From contig CANRZW010000012.1 in NCBI GenBank assembly GCA_947644545.1, forward strand, positions 1-64,000: 64,000 nucleotides of DNA. Reading direction: 5' to 3'. The notes beneath the pieces are model-generated. The model was given only the letters and a program-made list of their open reading frames with translations, was not told where the DNA came from and made no database searches. This stretch comes from an uncultured Lachnospiraceae bacterium (GTDB lineage: Bacteria > Bacillota > Clostridia > Lachnospirales > Lachnospiraceae). This document shows positions 35,997 through 44,200 of this stretch, piece by piece (position 1 is the stretch's first letter; each line of letters starts with the position of its first letter). The translations under genes were made by a program, and so were the position numbers.

Positions 35997-36983
35997 ATGG
36001 CACTCTCTAAAAATCTAACCATAAGCCAGATCGCGGAAAAAGCAAACGTATCTATTGCTACGGCCTCCCGTGTGATCAATCAGTCCGGCACCGTAAAGCC
36101 CGAGACTCGTGAAAGAGTTCTTCGGGCCATGAAGGATCTGAATTATCAGCGTAAAGGTGGTCAGAGTGACAGTAAGTTTATTCTCACCAGTTTTCCCGAT
36201 TTTGATAACCCATTTAACGCAGAAATCATCAGCGGTATACAGGCAGCCACCAGACGACGCGGGTATCGTCTGTTTTTACAACAGATGGAAGATTTCCGTT
36301 CACCTGATGCCTATCGTTTTCTGCTCAATCAGCAGATATTCGGCGGTATCATTTTCGCCCATTTGATTCCGGATAATGCCCTCCTTGACAGCCTTTGTCT
36401 GCAGCATCCTGTCGTGATGTGTTCCGAACATTCCGAGACAGATGCGGTTCCCTTCGTTGCCATAGACGATTTTAATGCCGCACATGATGCTATGGAATAT
36501 CTTATCTCCATCGGTAAACGACGAATCGCCATGCTGAATTCATCCATGGACTACAACTATGCCGTTCACCGTGAGCGCGGATACCGCACCGCTCTGCTGG
36601 ATGCCGGTCTGCCCATACAGGAACACTGGATTGCACACCTGCCCGGTATTGATGCCGAGTTCGCATACTCAACAGCTGTCAGCATACTCTCCTCAAGCGA
36701 GCGCCCTGACGCTTTTTTCTGCGTATCCGACATGTTTGCCAGCGCTGTAATCAAAGCGGCACGCAGCCTGAACCTCTCAATTCCTCAGGATGTGGCTATT
36801 CTAGGATTTGATAATATATATTTGACAACCATGACAGTCCCTTCCATCACCACAGTCAGCCAGCCCACTTACCAGATCGGTTACCAGAGCGGCAATTTGT
36901 TGATGGATTTGATGGAAGGAACCCCGATTTTAAACAGACGTGTTATCCTGGATACTGAACTGATCGTGCGGGGTTCAACCTGA
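35997..36983 (+). CDS. LacI family transcriptional regulator
   Basis: A 328-residue repressor-type regulator. The HTH reads LTISQIAEKANVSIATASRVINQSGTVKPETRERVLRAM, followed by a hinge and a periplasmic-binding-like ligand domain (ILTSFPDFDNPFNAEIISGIQ, RRIAMLNSSMDYN, PQDVAILGFDNIYLTTMTVPSITTV). It is divergent from the catabolic operon, which it most likely controls in response to a sugar-like inducer. AAAGGAA lies 9 bases before the ATG. Confidence 0.93.
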   Translation: MALSKNLTISQIAEKANVSIATASRVINQSGTVKPETRERVLRAMKDLNYQRKGGQSDSKFILTSFPDFDNPFNAEIISGIQAATRRRGYRLFLQQMEDFRSPDAYRFLLNQQIFGGIIFAHLIPDNALLDSLCLQHPVVMCSEHSETDAVPFVAIDDFNAAHDAMEYLISIGKRRIAMLNSSMDYNYAVHRERGYRTALLDAGLPIQEHWIAHLPGIDAEFAYSTAVSILSSSERPDAFFCVSDMFASAVIKAARSLNLSIPQDVAILGFDNIYLTTMTVPSITTVSQPTYQIGYQSGNLLMDLMEGTPILNRRVILDTELIVRGST

Positions 36984-37074
36984 ATTTCTTTCCAGGGATT
37001 ATATCTTCTATTCACCTGCACACCTATGTTGATGACACAATAAGAAAATACAGATATGTCTACATAAAAGCAAA

Positions 37075-37113
37075 ACGGCAGCAGCTGTCAATAGACACAA
37101 AAGCTGTTGCCGT
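37075..37113. terminator. Bidirectional terminator between lacI-type and araC-type genes
   Basis: ACGGCAGCAGCT (37075-37086) pairs with AGCTGTTGCCGT (37102-37113), one mismatch. T-rich sequence follows on both strands. It serves both convergent genes. Confidence 0.75.
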
Positions 37114-37135
37114 CTTACTCTTCTTAATTATTTCC

Positions 37136-37990
37136 CTACCCCTCTTGCTTCCGCACCGCAGAAGGCGCGACGCCAAACTTCTTCTTAAACAGCTTGCTGA
37201 AATGATAGGCGTCATCATACCCGACCCGCGCCGCCACCTCCTGAATGCTTAAGCCCGGCTCCGCCAGAAGCAGTTCCCTTGCTTTCTCCATGCGGATGTC
37301 GATCAGGGAATGAATGGGTGTCTCCCCAGTCTCAGCCTTGAAGATCTTTGATATATAAAAGGGACTCAAGTACATGTTGCCCGCGATCTGCCCCAGAGAG
37401 ATCTTCTGCGTGTAATGCTCCTCGAAATAATCCATAATCTTCTCCACCAGATATTTCCGGTTCACCGACTCGAAGGCATACTGCTCCACAGGCCGTTCCT
37501 TCCGGGGCTGCTCCTGTCCTCTGATAAAGAGCAGCAGCATCTGCAGCGCATAGGTCTTCATCATGAAGTAACCGCCAAGCCGCTCCGTCTCCTTCTCCGC
37601 TTCCATGGAAATACACAGTCTGCTCAGCTTCATCTTCAACTCTCCCGACGTGTGCAGGATCGGCTCATCCTCCGGCGCCGGAAGGCAGTTCTTCTCGTAG
37701 CCTCTTAAGTGGATATCCGTCATGCCCACGTAGAATTCCACCGCCGGACCGCCGCTCGCACTGACCAACGACTGATGATGCTGCCCGGCGTTGATCAGGA
37801 TCAGATCCCCCTCACTGACCTCGTAGACCCGGTCCTCGATCCGATGACGGCCCTGTCCTGACATCACATAACAGAATTCCACATACTCATGTTTATGATA
37901 GTTCTTTTCATCCTCCCTGCGGATTCCTTTCCATGTAAAAAGAAAGGCAGGGTTAAAATCTTCCTGCAGCAAAGTTTCCTGTTCTCTCAT
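37136..37990 (-). CDS. AraC family transcriptional regulator
   Basis: A 284-residue regulator: an N-terminal cupin domain (HKHEYVEFCYVMSGQGRHRIEDRVYEVSEGDLILINAGQHH) for a small ligand, and a C-terminal double HTH (KISLGQIAGNMYLSPFYISKIFKAETG and LSIQEVAARVGYDDAYHFSKLFKKKFG). The start at 37990 has GGAG 6 bases upstream; an earlier ATG at 38002 is possible. It is divergent from the ABC exporter pair, 273 bases away, which it may regulate. Confidence 0.92.
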   Translation of the reverse strand: MREQETLLQEDFNPAFLFTWKGIRREDEKNYHKHEYVEFCYVMSGQGRHRIEDRVYEVSEGDLILINAGQHHQSLVSASGGPAVEFYVGMTDIHLRGYEKNCLPAPEDEPILHTSGELKMKLSRLCISMEAEKETERLGGYFMMKTYALQMLLLFIRGQEQPRKERPVEQYAFESVNRKYLVEKIMDYFEEHYTQKISLGQIAGNMYLSPFYISKIFKAETGETPIHSLIDIRMEKARELLLAEPGLSIQEVAARVGYDDAYHFSKLFKKKFGVAPSAVRKQEG

Positions 37991-38263
37991 CGTGTTCTCC
38001 ATTCCACCCGTCACGATCCAGGGACCGGTAAGTTAAGTTCCCGCCATGACTTTGGGCCAATCCGCATCCACCGGACAGCATTGGCATTTTGTCTGAAAAG
38101 TTGCAGATAATTTTGTACAACCTGCACATCCCCGCAACATAACAACATCCGACAGGCAGCCCGCAAGATAGTACATTTCCTTTTTACCTCAAAATTATAA
38201 AATTAACAAGGGTTTTCTTAAATTAAAATATTTATTTCAATCTGTTTCAAGGGAGGATATCAT

Positions 38264-40027
38264 ATGACACCCATAAAATGGTTCTGGGGATTTCTGAAAA
38301 AATACTGTGTATTGCTGTGCATAGGGCTTGTGATGACCACCGCGATCTCCGTCCTGTCCATTGTAAATCCGTATATCTCCGGGCGTATCGTGGACGACGT
38401 GATCCGGGGCGGTGCGCTGGACCAGCTGCCGCGGCTGATCCTGATCCTGCTTTCGGTGACACTGGTGCGGGGCGCCCTGCGTTTCACCCACCAAGTGATC
38501 TTCGAGAGCTGTTCTCAGGGCGTTCTCTACGATATGCGCGACAAGTTTTTCCGCCGCCTACTGCTGGAGGATCTGAATTTTTTTAACCGCAAGAAGACAG
38601 GTGACCTGATGAGTCGACAGACCGGTGACATGGATGCCATCCGTCATTTTACCGCCTATATCATCTACGCCGTTTACGAAAATCTGCTGATGTTTGTGTT
38701 TGCCCTGCTGATGATCTTTACGGTCAATGTGAAGCTGGCGCTGTGTATGCTTTTCGTCCTGCCTTTCACTGCCCTTGCCACCGTGCGGCAGTCGAAGGAA
38801 GTGCGGCCCACCTTCGCCCGCATCCGCAACCGCTTCTCTTCCCTGAATTCTTTTGTCCAGGAAAATGTCAGCGGCAACCGGGTAGTCAAGGCCTTCGCCA
38901 AGGAGGACTTTGAAATCGAGAAATTTAATAAGGAAAACGACGCCTATCTGGAGGCGCAGCTTGCCTCTTCCCGGGTCTGGATGAAGTACCTGCCCGTGTT
39001 TGAAGTGCTCTCCTATCTGCTCAACGTGGTGCTGATGTTCTACGGTGGCTACATGGTCATTCAGGAGGAGATCACCATCGGCAATCTGGTCACAGTGAAC
39101 GGCTATCTGTGGATGTTGAACATGCCGCTGAGAATGGCCGGCTGGTGGGTCAACGACATCCACCGCTTCCTCACCTCCGTGGAAAAGATCTACGACACTT
39201 ACGTGGAAGAACCCAGGATCAAAATGCCGACTGAACCGGTCAAAAGCCGGCAGTACCGGGGAGACGTGGAATTTCGGAACGTTTCCTATACGGCGGACGG
39301 TGAGACCATCGTCAGCGATATCAGCTTTGCCGCCTCCAAGGGACAGACCATCGGCATTCTGGGTTCCACCGGAGCAGGCAAATCCACCATCATGAATCTG
39401 CTCTGCCGCTTTGTGGACGCGGACAGCGGTCAGGTTCTGGTGGACGGCGTCAATGTAAAGGATCTGGATCTCTACGAGCTGCGGGACAACATCGGCATGG
39501 CCATGCAGGATATCTTCCTGTTCTCCGACACCATCGAGGGAAATATCGCCTACGGCCGTCCCCACTGCTCTTTTGAGGATATCCATGATGCTGCCGTCAT
39601 GGCGGACGCCAACCACTTTATCAAGGGAATGCCGGACGGTTATGACACCGTCGTGGGCGAGCGGGGCGTCGGCCTTTCCGGCGGTCAGAAGCAGCGTATC
39701 TCCCTGGCCCGGGCGCTGCTCAAGAAGCCTTCCATCCTGATCCTGGACGACACCACATCCGCCGTGGACATGGAGACAGAAAGCTACATACAGAACCAGC
39801 TGAAAAAATTAAACGGTCAGTGCACCGTCTTCGTGATCGCCTACCGGATCTCTTCCATCAAGGACGCGGATCTGATCCTTGTCATGGACAACGGCCGCAT
39901 CATCGAACGGGGCACCCACAAAGAACTGCTGGCACAAAACGGATATTATGCCAGCGCCTTCCACCATCAGTACGGAGAGATTCCCTCCGCGGAAGAAATG
40001 CGCCGCGCTGGATTCGCAGTCTCTTAA
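38264..40027 (+). CDS. Heterodimeric ABC exporter subunit with degenerate ATP site
   Basis: A 587-residue half-transporter: six membrane helices (residues about 15-300) and a nucleotide-binding domain. Walker A is GSTGAGKS and the signature LSGGQKQR is normal, but the catalytic Glu after Walker B is Asp (ILILDDTTSAVD) and the switch His is Tyr (VIAYRIS). These are the marks of the non-catalytic site in heterodimeric exporters such as BmrC or TM287. AAGGGAGG precedes the ATG. It is cotranscribed with its partner, 25 bases downstream. Possible cargo: drugs, lipids or peptides. Confidence 0.92.
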   Translation: MTPIKWFWGFLKKYCVLLCIGLVMTTAISVLSIVNPYISGRIVDDVIRGGALDQLPRLILILLSVTLVRGALRFTHQVIFESCSQGVLYDMRDKFFRRLLLEDLNFFNRKKTGDLMSRQTGDMDAIRHFTAYIIYAVYENLLMFVFALLMIFTVNVKLALCMLFVLPFTALATVRQSKEVRPTFARIRNRFSSLNSFVQENVSGNRVVKAFAKEDFEIEKFNKENDAYLEAQLASSRVWMKYLPVFEVLSYLLNVVLMFYGGYMVIQEEITIGNLVTVNGYLWMLNMPLRMAGWWVNDIHRFLTSVEKIYDTYVEEPRIKMPTEPVKSRQYRGDVEFRNVSYTADGETIVSDISFAASKGQTIGILGSTGAGKSTIMNLLCRFVDADSGQVLVDGVNVKDLDLYELRDNIGMAMQDIFLFSDTIEGNIAYGRPHCSFEDIHDAAVMADANHFIKGMPDGYDTVVGERGVGLSGGQKQRISLARALLKKPSILILDDTTSAVDMETESYIQNQLKKLNGQCTVFVIAYRISSIKDADLILVMDNGRIIERGTHKELLAQNGYYASAFHHQYGEIPSAEEMRRAGFAVS

Positions 40028-40052
40028 CATCATAGAAAGGAATGAAACATCC

Positions 40053-41837
40053 ATGGCACGTAACAAATACGACGTAGACGAGATTTTAGAAGAGAGCTTC
40101 GACTTTGACCAGTTCAAGCGGTTGATGGCCTACTTAAAGCCCTACCGGAAACGCTTCTTCTCCGTGGCGGTGATGATGCTGACCGCTTCCGCCTTTACCA
40201 TGCTGATTCCGCAGTTTTTCCTGCGCATCATGGACGTGTGCATCCCTGCAAAGGATATGCGCGGCGTGGCTTTTTACAGCGGACTGACACTGCTTGCCGC
40301 CCTGTATTCCGCCATCAGCCTGCGCTATAAGATCAAGCATACCAATATCATCGGCCAGCAGATCATCCATGACCTGCGAAGCGATATTTTTGAACATCTG
40401 CAGGATCTTCCTTTTGCCTATTACGACAACCGGCCCCACGGCAAGATACAGGTCCGGGTGGTCAACTACGTGAACAGCTTAAGCGATCTGCTCTCCAACG
40501 GTATCGTCAATACCATCACCGATCTGTGCAACCTGTTCTTTATCGTGACCTTTATGTTCCTGACCAACGTGCGGCTGACGCTGCTGTGCCTCTGCGGCCT
40601 GCCGATCCTCGCCGCCGTAGTGATTTTCATCAAAAAGAGACAGCATAAGGCCTGGCAGATCCAGAGCAACAAGCAGTCCAACCTGAACGCCTACATCGCG
40701 GAAAGCATCAACGGCATCCGGGTAACCCAGTCCTTCGTGCGCGAGGAAATGAACAGCAATATTTTCAATGACCTGAGCAGCAGCTACCGTAAATCCTGGA
40801 TGCATGCCGTGCTGTACAACTTCACTATGGGACCCAGCGTGGATCTCATCTCCATGGCCACCACTTCGGCCATCTACGTGCTCGGTATCCACTGGATGTT
40901 TGACAGCGCCTCCCCGATTACCATCGGTGTGTTGATCGCCTTCACCTCCTACGTAAGCCGGTTCTGGGCACCGATCAACACGCTGGCGGCCTTTTATAAT
41001 TCGCTGCTCACCGCCATCTCCTACCTGGAGCGTATCTTCGAGACCATCGACGAACCGGTCTCCGTACAGGATGCCCCGGACGCCGTCGAGATGCCGCCCA
41101 TTCATGGCGATGTGTCTTTCGAACAGGTATCTTTCAGTTACGAGCCGGGCGTCAGAATCCTGGACAATGTGAATTTCAAGGCCAAAGCCGGTGACAGCTT
41201 CGCCATCGTAGGCCCTACCGGAGCGGGAAAGACCACACTGGTCAATCTGTTGAGCCGTTTCTACAATCTGGATACGGGACGCATCCTGATCGACGGCACC
41301 GATATCTCGAACGTGACGATCCACTCCCTGCGTGCACAGATGGGCGTGATGATGCAGGACAGCTTTATTTTCGCCGGAACGATCATGGACAATATCCGTT
41401 ACGGCAATCATACCGCCACCGACGAGGACGTCGTCCGCGCCGCGAAGACGGTCTGCGCCCATGACTTTATCATGGAACTGGAAAACGGCTACCAGACCGA
41501 GGTAAATGAACGCGGCAGCCGCCTCTCCGCAGGCCAGCGCCAGCTGATCTCTTTCGCCCGCGCCCTGCTGGCCGATCCGAAGATCCTCATACTGGATGAG
41601 GCTACCTCCAGCATCGACACGGAGACGGAGATTGCACTGCAGAAAGGCTTAAGTGAGCTTCTGAAAGGACGTACTTCCTTCATCATCGCCCACAGACTCT
41701 CCACCATCCGCAATGCCGACTGCATCATGTATGTAGATTGGGGAAATATTCTGGAGAAGGGCACCCATGAAGAACTCATGGCCCTTGGCGGGGAATATTA
41801 CAGATTGTATATGTCGCAGTATTTGAATTGCGCATAA
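40053..41837 (+). CDS. Heterodimeric ABC exporter subunit with canonical ATP site
   Basis: A 594-residue half-transporter. Its nucleotide-binding domain is canonical in Walker A (GPTGAGKT), Walker B plus Glu (ILDEATSSID) and switch His (IIAHRLS). Its signature is LSAGQRQ, with Ala for Gly; in the dimer that signature faces the degenerate site of the partner. The two together give one working and one weak ATP site. The start at 40053 has AAAGG upstream; an in-frame ORF reaching back to 39879 overlaps the first gene and is not used. Confidence 0.92.
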   Translation: MARNKYDVDEILEESFDFDQFKRLMAYLKPYRKRFFSVAVMMLTASAFTMLIPQFFLRIMDVCIPAKDMRGVAFYSGLTLLAALYSAISLRYKIKHTNIIGQQIIHDLRSDIFEHLQDLPFAYYDNRPHGKIQVRVVNYVNSLSDLLSNGIVNTITDLCNLFFIVTFMFLTNVRLTLLCLCGLPILAAVVIFIKKRQHKAWQIQSNKQSNLNAYIAESINGIRVTQSFVREEMNSNIFNDLSSSYRKSWMHAVLYNFTMGPSVDLISMATTSAIYVLGIHWMFDSASPITIGVLIAFTSYVSRFWAPINTLAAFYNSLLTAISYLERIFETIDEPVSVQDAPDAVEMPPIHGDVSFEQVSFSYEPGVRILDNVNFKAKAGDSFAIVGPTGAGKTTLVNLLSRFYNLDTGRILIDGTDISNVTIHSLRAQMGVMMQDSFIFAGTIMDNIRYGNHTATDEDVVRAAKTVCAHDFIMELENGYQTEVNERGSRLSAGQRQLISFARALLADPKILILDEATSSIDTETEIALQKGLSELLKGRTSFIIAHRLSTIRNADCIMYVDWGNILEKGTHEELMALGGEYYRLYMSQYLNCA

Positions 41838-41889
41838 AATTTATCGTCTTGCTGCGTTGCAGAGCAGCGGGGTATATGACCCTGGCAGT

Positions 41890-41928
41890 ATGCGCCAAAT
41901 GCTCGTGCAGGCATGGCACTTGGCGCAT
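41890..41928. other. Hairpin between convergent genes
   Basis: ATGCGCCAA (41890-41898) pairs with TTGGCGCAT (41920-41928), with a further ATGC/GCAT pairing inside. No T-run. It probably blocks readthrough between the exporter and the GNAT gene. Confidence 0.5.
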
Positions 41929-41946
41929 TGCCCGCGGGAATCAATC

Positions 41947-42447
41947 TCACAAACGGGCGTTACCTGTTTTCTCATAGGCGATCCGCGGCGTCCCGTCACT
42001 CACATGGATGATGCCGCATCGCCGAAAGCCGCACTGTGCGATCACATGCTGCATGACATGATTATCTTCATGCGTATCGATCCGCAGATGCGGTATTCTT
42101 TTCTCACAGTAAGATACCACTTTCCGCAGCAGGCCATGCACCGTCCCGTCTCCTGCTATCCGGTGGATCGTCCCGTATGCACTGTCCGAAAACCATTCTC
42201 CCTGCTCGATCACGCCGTAAGTCTCATCCGGCCCGATGGCGAAGAAGAAAACGCCGCAGACCCGTCCTGTCTCTTCTTCCGTCACCACGTACAGATTGTG
42301 CTTTGCAATGTCATCCTGCAGCAGGGATGTGGGCGGGAATCCGCCCGCCCACTGATAAGGATTGCCATTCTTCGCCATAAAGTCTCTTGCGTACGCATAG
42401 ATTTCCAGTATAACCGGTAAATCTGCTTCTTCTGCCTGTCGAATCAT
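41947..42447 (-). CDS. GNAT family N-acetyltransferase
   Basis: A 166-residue acetyltransferase: MIRQAEEADLPVILEIYAYARDFM at the start, RVCGVFFFAIGPDETY, the acetyl-CoA segment DGTVHGLLRKVVSYCEKRIPHLRIDTHEDNHVMQHVIAQCGFRRCGII. This last pattern (H-x-x-N-x-x-M...CGF) is typical of the small GNATs near MalY-type genes. The target amine is unknown. Confidence 0.85.
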   Translation of the reverse strand: MIRQAEEADLPVILEIYAYARDFMAKNGNPYQWAGGFPPTSLLQDDIAKHNLYVVTEEETGRVCGVFFFAIGPDETYGVIEQGEWFSDSAYGTIHRIAGDGTVHGLLRKVVSYCEKRIPHLRIDTHEDNHVMQHVIAQCGFRRCGIIHVSDGTPRIAYEKTGNARL

Positions 42448-42515
42448 ATCGGTTCTCCCTTTCCCGTTCTCTTATCGTTAACGACATTAGAAATTTGTTA
42501 TGTCGTTTACTATAT

Positions 42516-43715
42516 CTACACAAACACATATTTCCGCAGACGGTCCATTGCCTCTTCCAGCAGCGTCTTCGGCAGCGCCAGATTCACACGGATACCGCAG
42601 GGACTGTGGAAAGCCCTTCCGTCCTGCCAGATCACGCCTGCCTCCACGCCCGCTCTCTGCACGTCATCAATCGTCTTTCCATGCTGACTGCACCAGTCAC
42701 CGCAATCTAAGAGCAGCATATAGGTGCCCTGCGGCCTGGCCACCGAGACACCGGGAAAGTGCTGCGCTATGTAATCGCAGGCGTAAGCCACATTGCTGCT
42801 CAGCACCTGGCAGAGCTCGTCCGCCCACTCGGCCCCTTCGTCGCTGTATGCCCCCAGCAGTGCATACATGGACAGGACGTTCATGGAATTATAGTGGCAG
42901 AGGGAAGATTCCTTTAGGACCCTGTCCCTGATCCACGGATTATAGATGATGTGATAGCTGCCGATCAGCCCTGCCAGGTTAAAGGTCTTGGACGGTGCAT
43001 AGAATGCGGCCGTGCGCATTCTGGCATCTTCCGATATTGACTGTGTCGGTATATGGATATTGCCATCCAGGATGATATCAGACCAGATCTCATCCGAAAC
43101 GACCATCACGTCATACTTCTTAAATAACGCCATGGCTTCTTCCAGCTCCCAGCGCTCCCATACTCTGCCGCATGGATTGTGCGGGGAACAGAATACCGCC
43201 GCATGGATCGACTGCTCTTTCAGCTTCTTCTCCATATCCGCAAAGTCCATCCGCCATACGCCCTGTGCATCCCTTTGCAGAGGACTTAACACCATGTCAT
43301 AGCCGTTGTTGCCAAGACTTCCGGTGAATCCCACATATGTCGGAGAATGCAGCAGCACCTTATCGCCCCTGGAGCAGAACACGTTGAGCGCGCTGACCAC
43401 ACCGCCCAATACGCCGTTCTCATACCCGATGCACTCCTTCGTCAGCCCCTGCACGCCGTGCCGCTCCTGCTGCCAGCGGATGATCGCGTCATAATACTCC
43501 TGTCTGGGATCGAAATAACCGTATAAGGGATGCGCCAGACGCTCCGCAACCTTCTGCGGGATCGACGGAGCCGTCGCGAAGTTCATATCCGCCACCCACA
43601 TGGGAATCCGGCTGAATCCCTCCTTCACCTGCATATCCGCCGCATAGGGGATCTTCTCCGCCGCGATCGCATCTTTACCGTTTCGTTCGATAATATCTGT
43701 AAAATTGTACTTCAT
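42516..43715 (-). CDS. MalY/PatB-type pyridoxal-phosphate aminotransferase (C-S lyase)
   Basis: A 399-residue fold type I enzyme of the cystathionine beta-lyase MalY/PatB group. Seen: GFSRIPMWVADMNFATAPSIPQKV, HPLYGYFDP, NPCGRVW, VVSDEIWSDI and FYAPSKTFNLAGL, with the Schiff-base Lys in S-K-T-F-N. It likely removes sulfur from cystathionine or another cysteine S-conjugate. Located between GNAT and PAS genes on the same strand; a regulatory role as in MalY is possible. Confidence 0.92.
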   Translation of the reverse strand: MKYNFTDIIERNGKDAIAAEKIPYAADMQVKEGFSRIPMWVADMNFATAPSIPQKVAERLAHPLYGYFDPRQEYYDAIIRWQQERHGVQGLTKECIGYENGVLGGVVSALNVFCSRGDKVLLHSPTYVGFTGSLGNNGYDMVLSPLQRDAQGVWRMDFADMEKKLKEQSIHAAVFCSPHNPCGRVWERWELEEAMALFKKYDVMVVSDEIWSDIILDGNIHIPTQSISEDARMRTAAFYAPSKTFNLAGLIGSYHIIYNPWIRDRVLKESSLCHYNSMNVLSMYALLGAYSDEGAEWADELCQVLSSNVAYACDYIAQHFPGVSVARPQGTYMLLLDCGDWCSQHGKTIDDVQRAGVEAGVIWQDGRAFHSPCGIRVNLALPKTLLEEAMDRLRKYVFV

Positions 43716-43792
43716 ATCTGCGTCTTATCCTTTCGTCGTTTTTACTTCAATATGGAATTCTCCGGCCATGCCTGTCATCCTCTGCAGGAGGC

Positions 43793-44167
43793 TCAATCAA
43801 ACTGATATACCTTCCCCGTCTCCACATCCCGGTATTCATGCTTCTCATAATATCCGATCAGCTTCCCCGTCTCGTCGCGGAGGGCGACCATATACACGTC
43901 CTTATTCTCCTTCTCGTTACGGAAAGTATAGATCCTGTTATGTTCCACGCTCTCCTCAAACCAGGCCGTCACTTTCCGGATCAGCTCCTCCGAACCCTTG
44001 TTATGACACCCGAAAATACTCTGTCCCACAAGACTTGCACCGCCGCGCTTCCCGTACCGCACCGCTGCCGCAGGATTCATATAGATGATCTCATGCTCCA
44101 GATTGCAGATTACGACGGAGCACAGATCCTGGTCAATAATACTTTTGAAATAATTCGATAACTCCAT
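43793..44167 (-). CDS. Single PAS domain protein
   Basis: A 124-residue protein made of little more than one PAS fold: DLCSVVICNLEHEIIYMNPAAAVRYGKRGGASLVGQSIFGCHN, then NRIYTFRNEKENKDVYMVALRDETGKLIGYYE. There is no output domain. Small PAS proteins of this type are common in Lachnospiraceae and are predicted to sense a ligand or redox state and act by protein contact. GGAGG lies 5 bases before the ATG at 44167. It follows the GH38 gene after 33 bases. Confidence 0.8.
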   Translation of the reverse strand: MELSNYFKSIIDQDLCSVVICNLEHEIIYMNPAAAVRYGKRGGASLVGQSIFGCHNKGSEELIRKVTAWFEESVEHNRIYTFRNEKENKDVYMVALRDETGKLIGYYEKHEYRDVETGKVYQFD

Positions 44168-44200
44168 ATGCACCTCCATGCCAGGTTTCTCCTCCCCCTG

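Noticed and set aside
41838..41946. tRNA or small RNA candidate in the convergent spacer
   Set aside because: The hairpins do not make a cloverleaf, no CCA-proximal acceptor stem is visible and there is no promoter.
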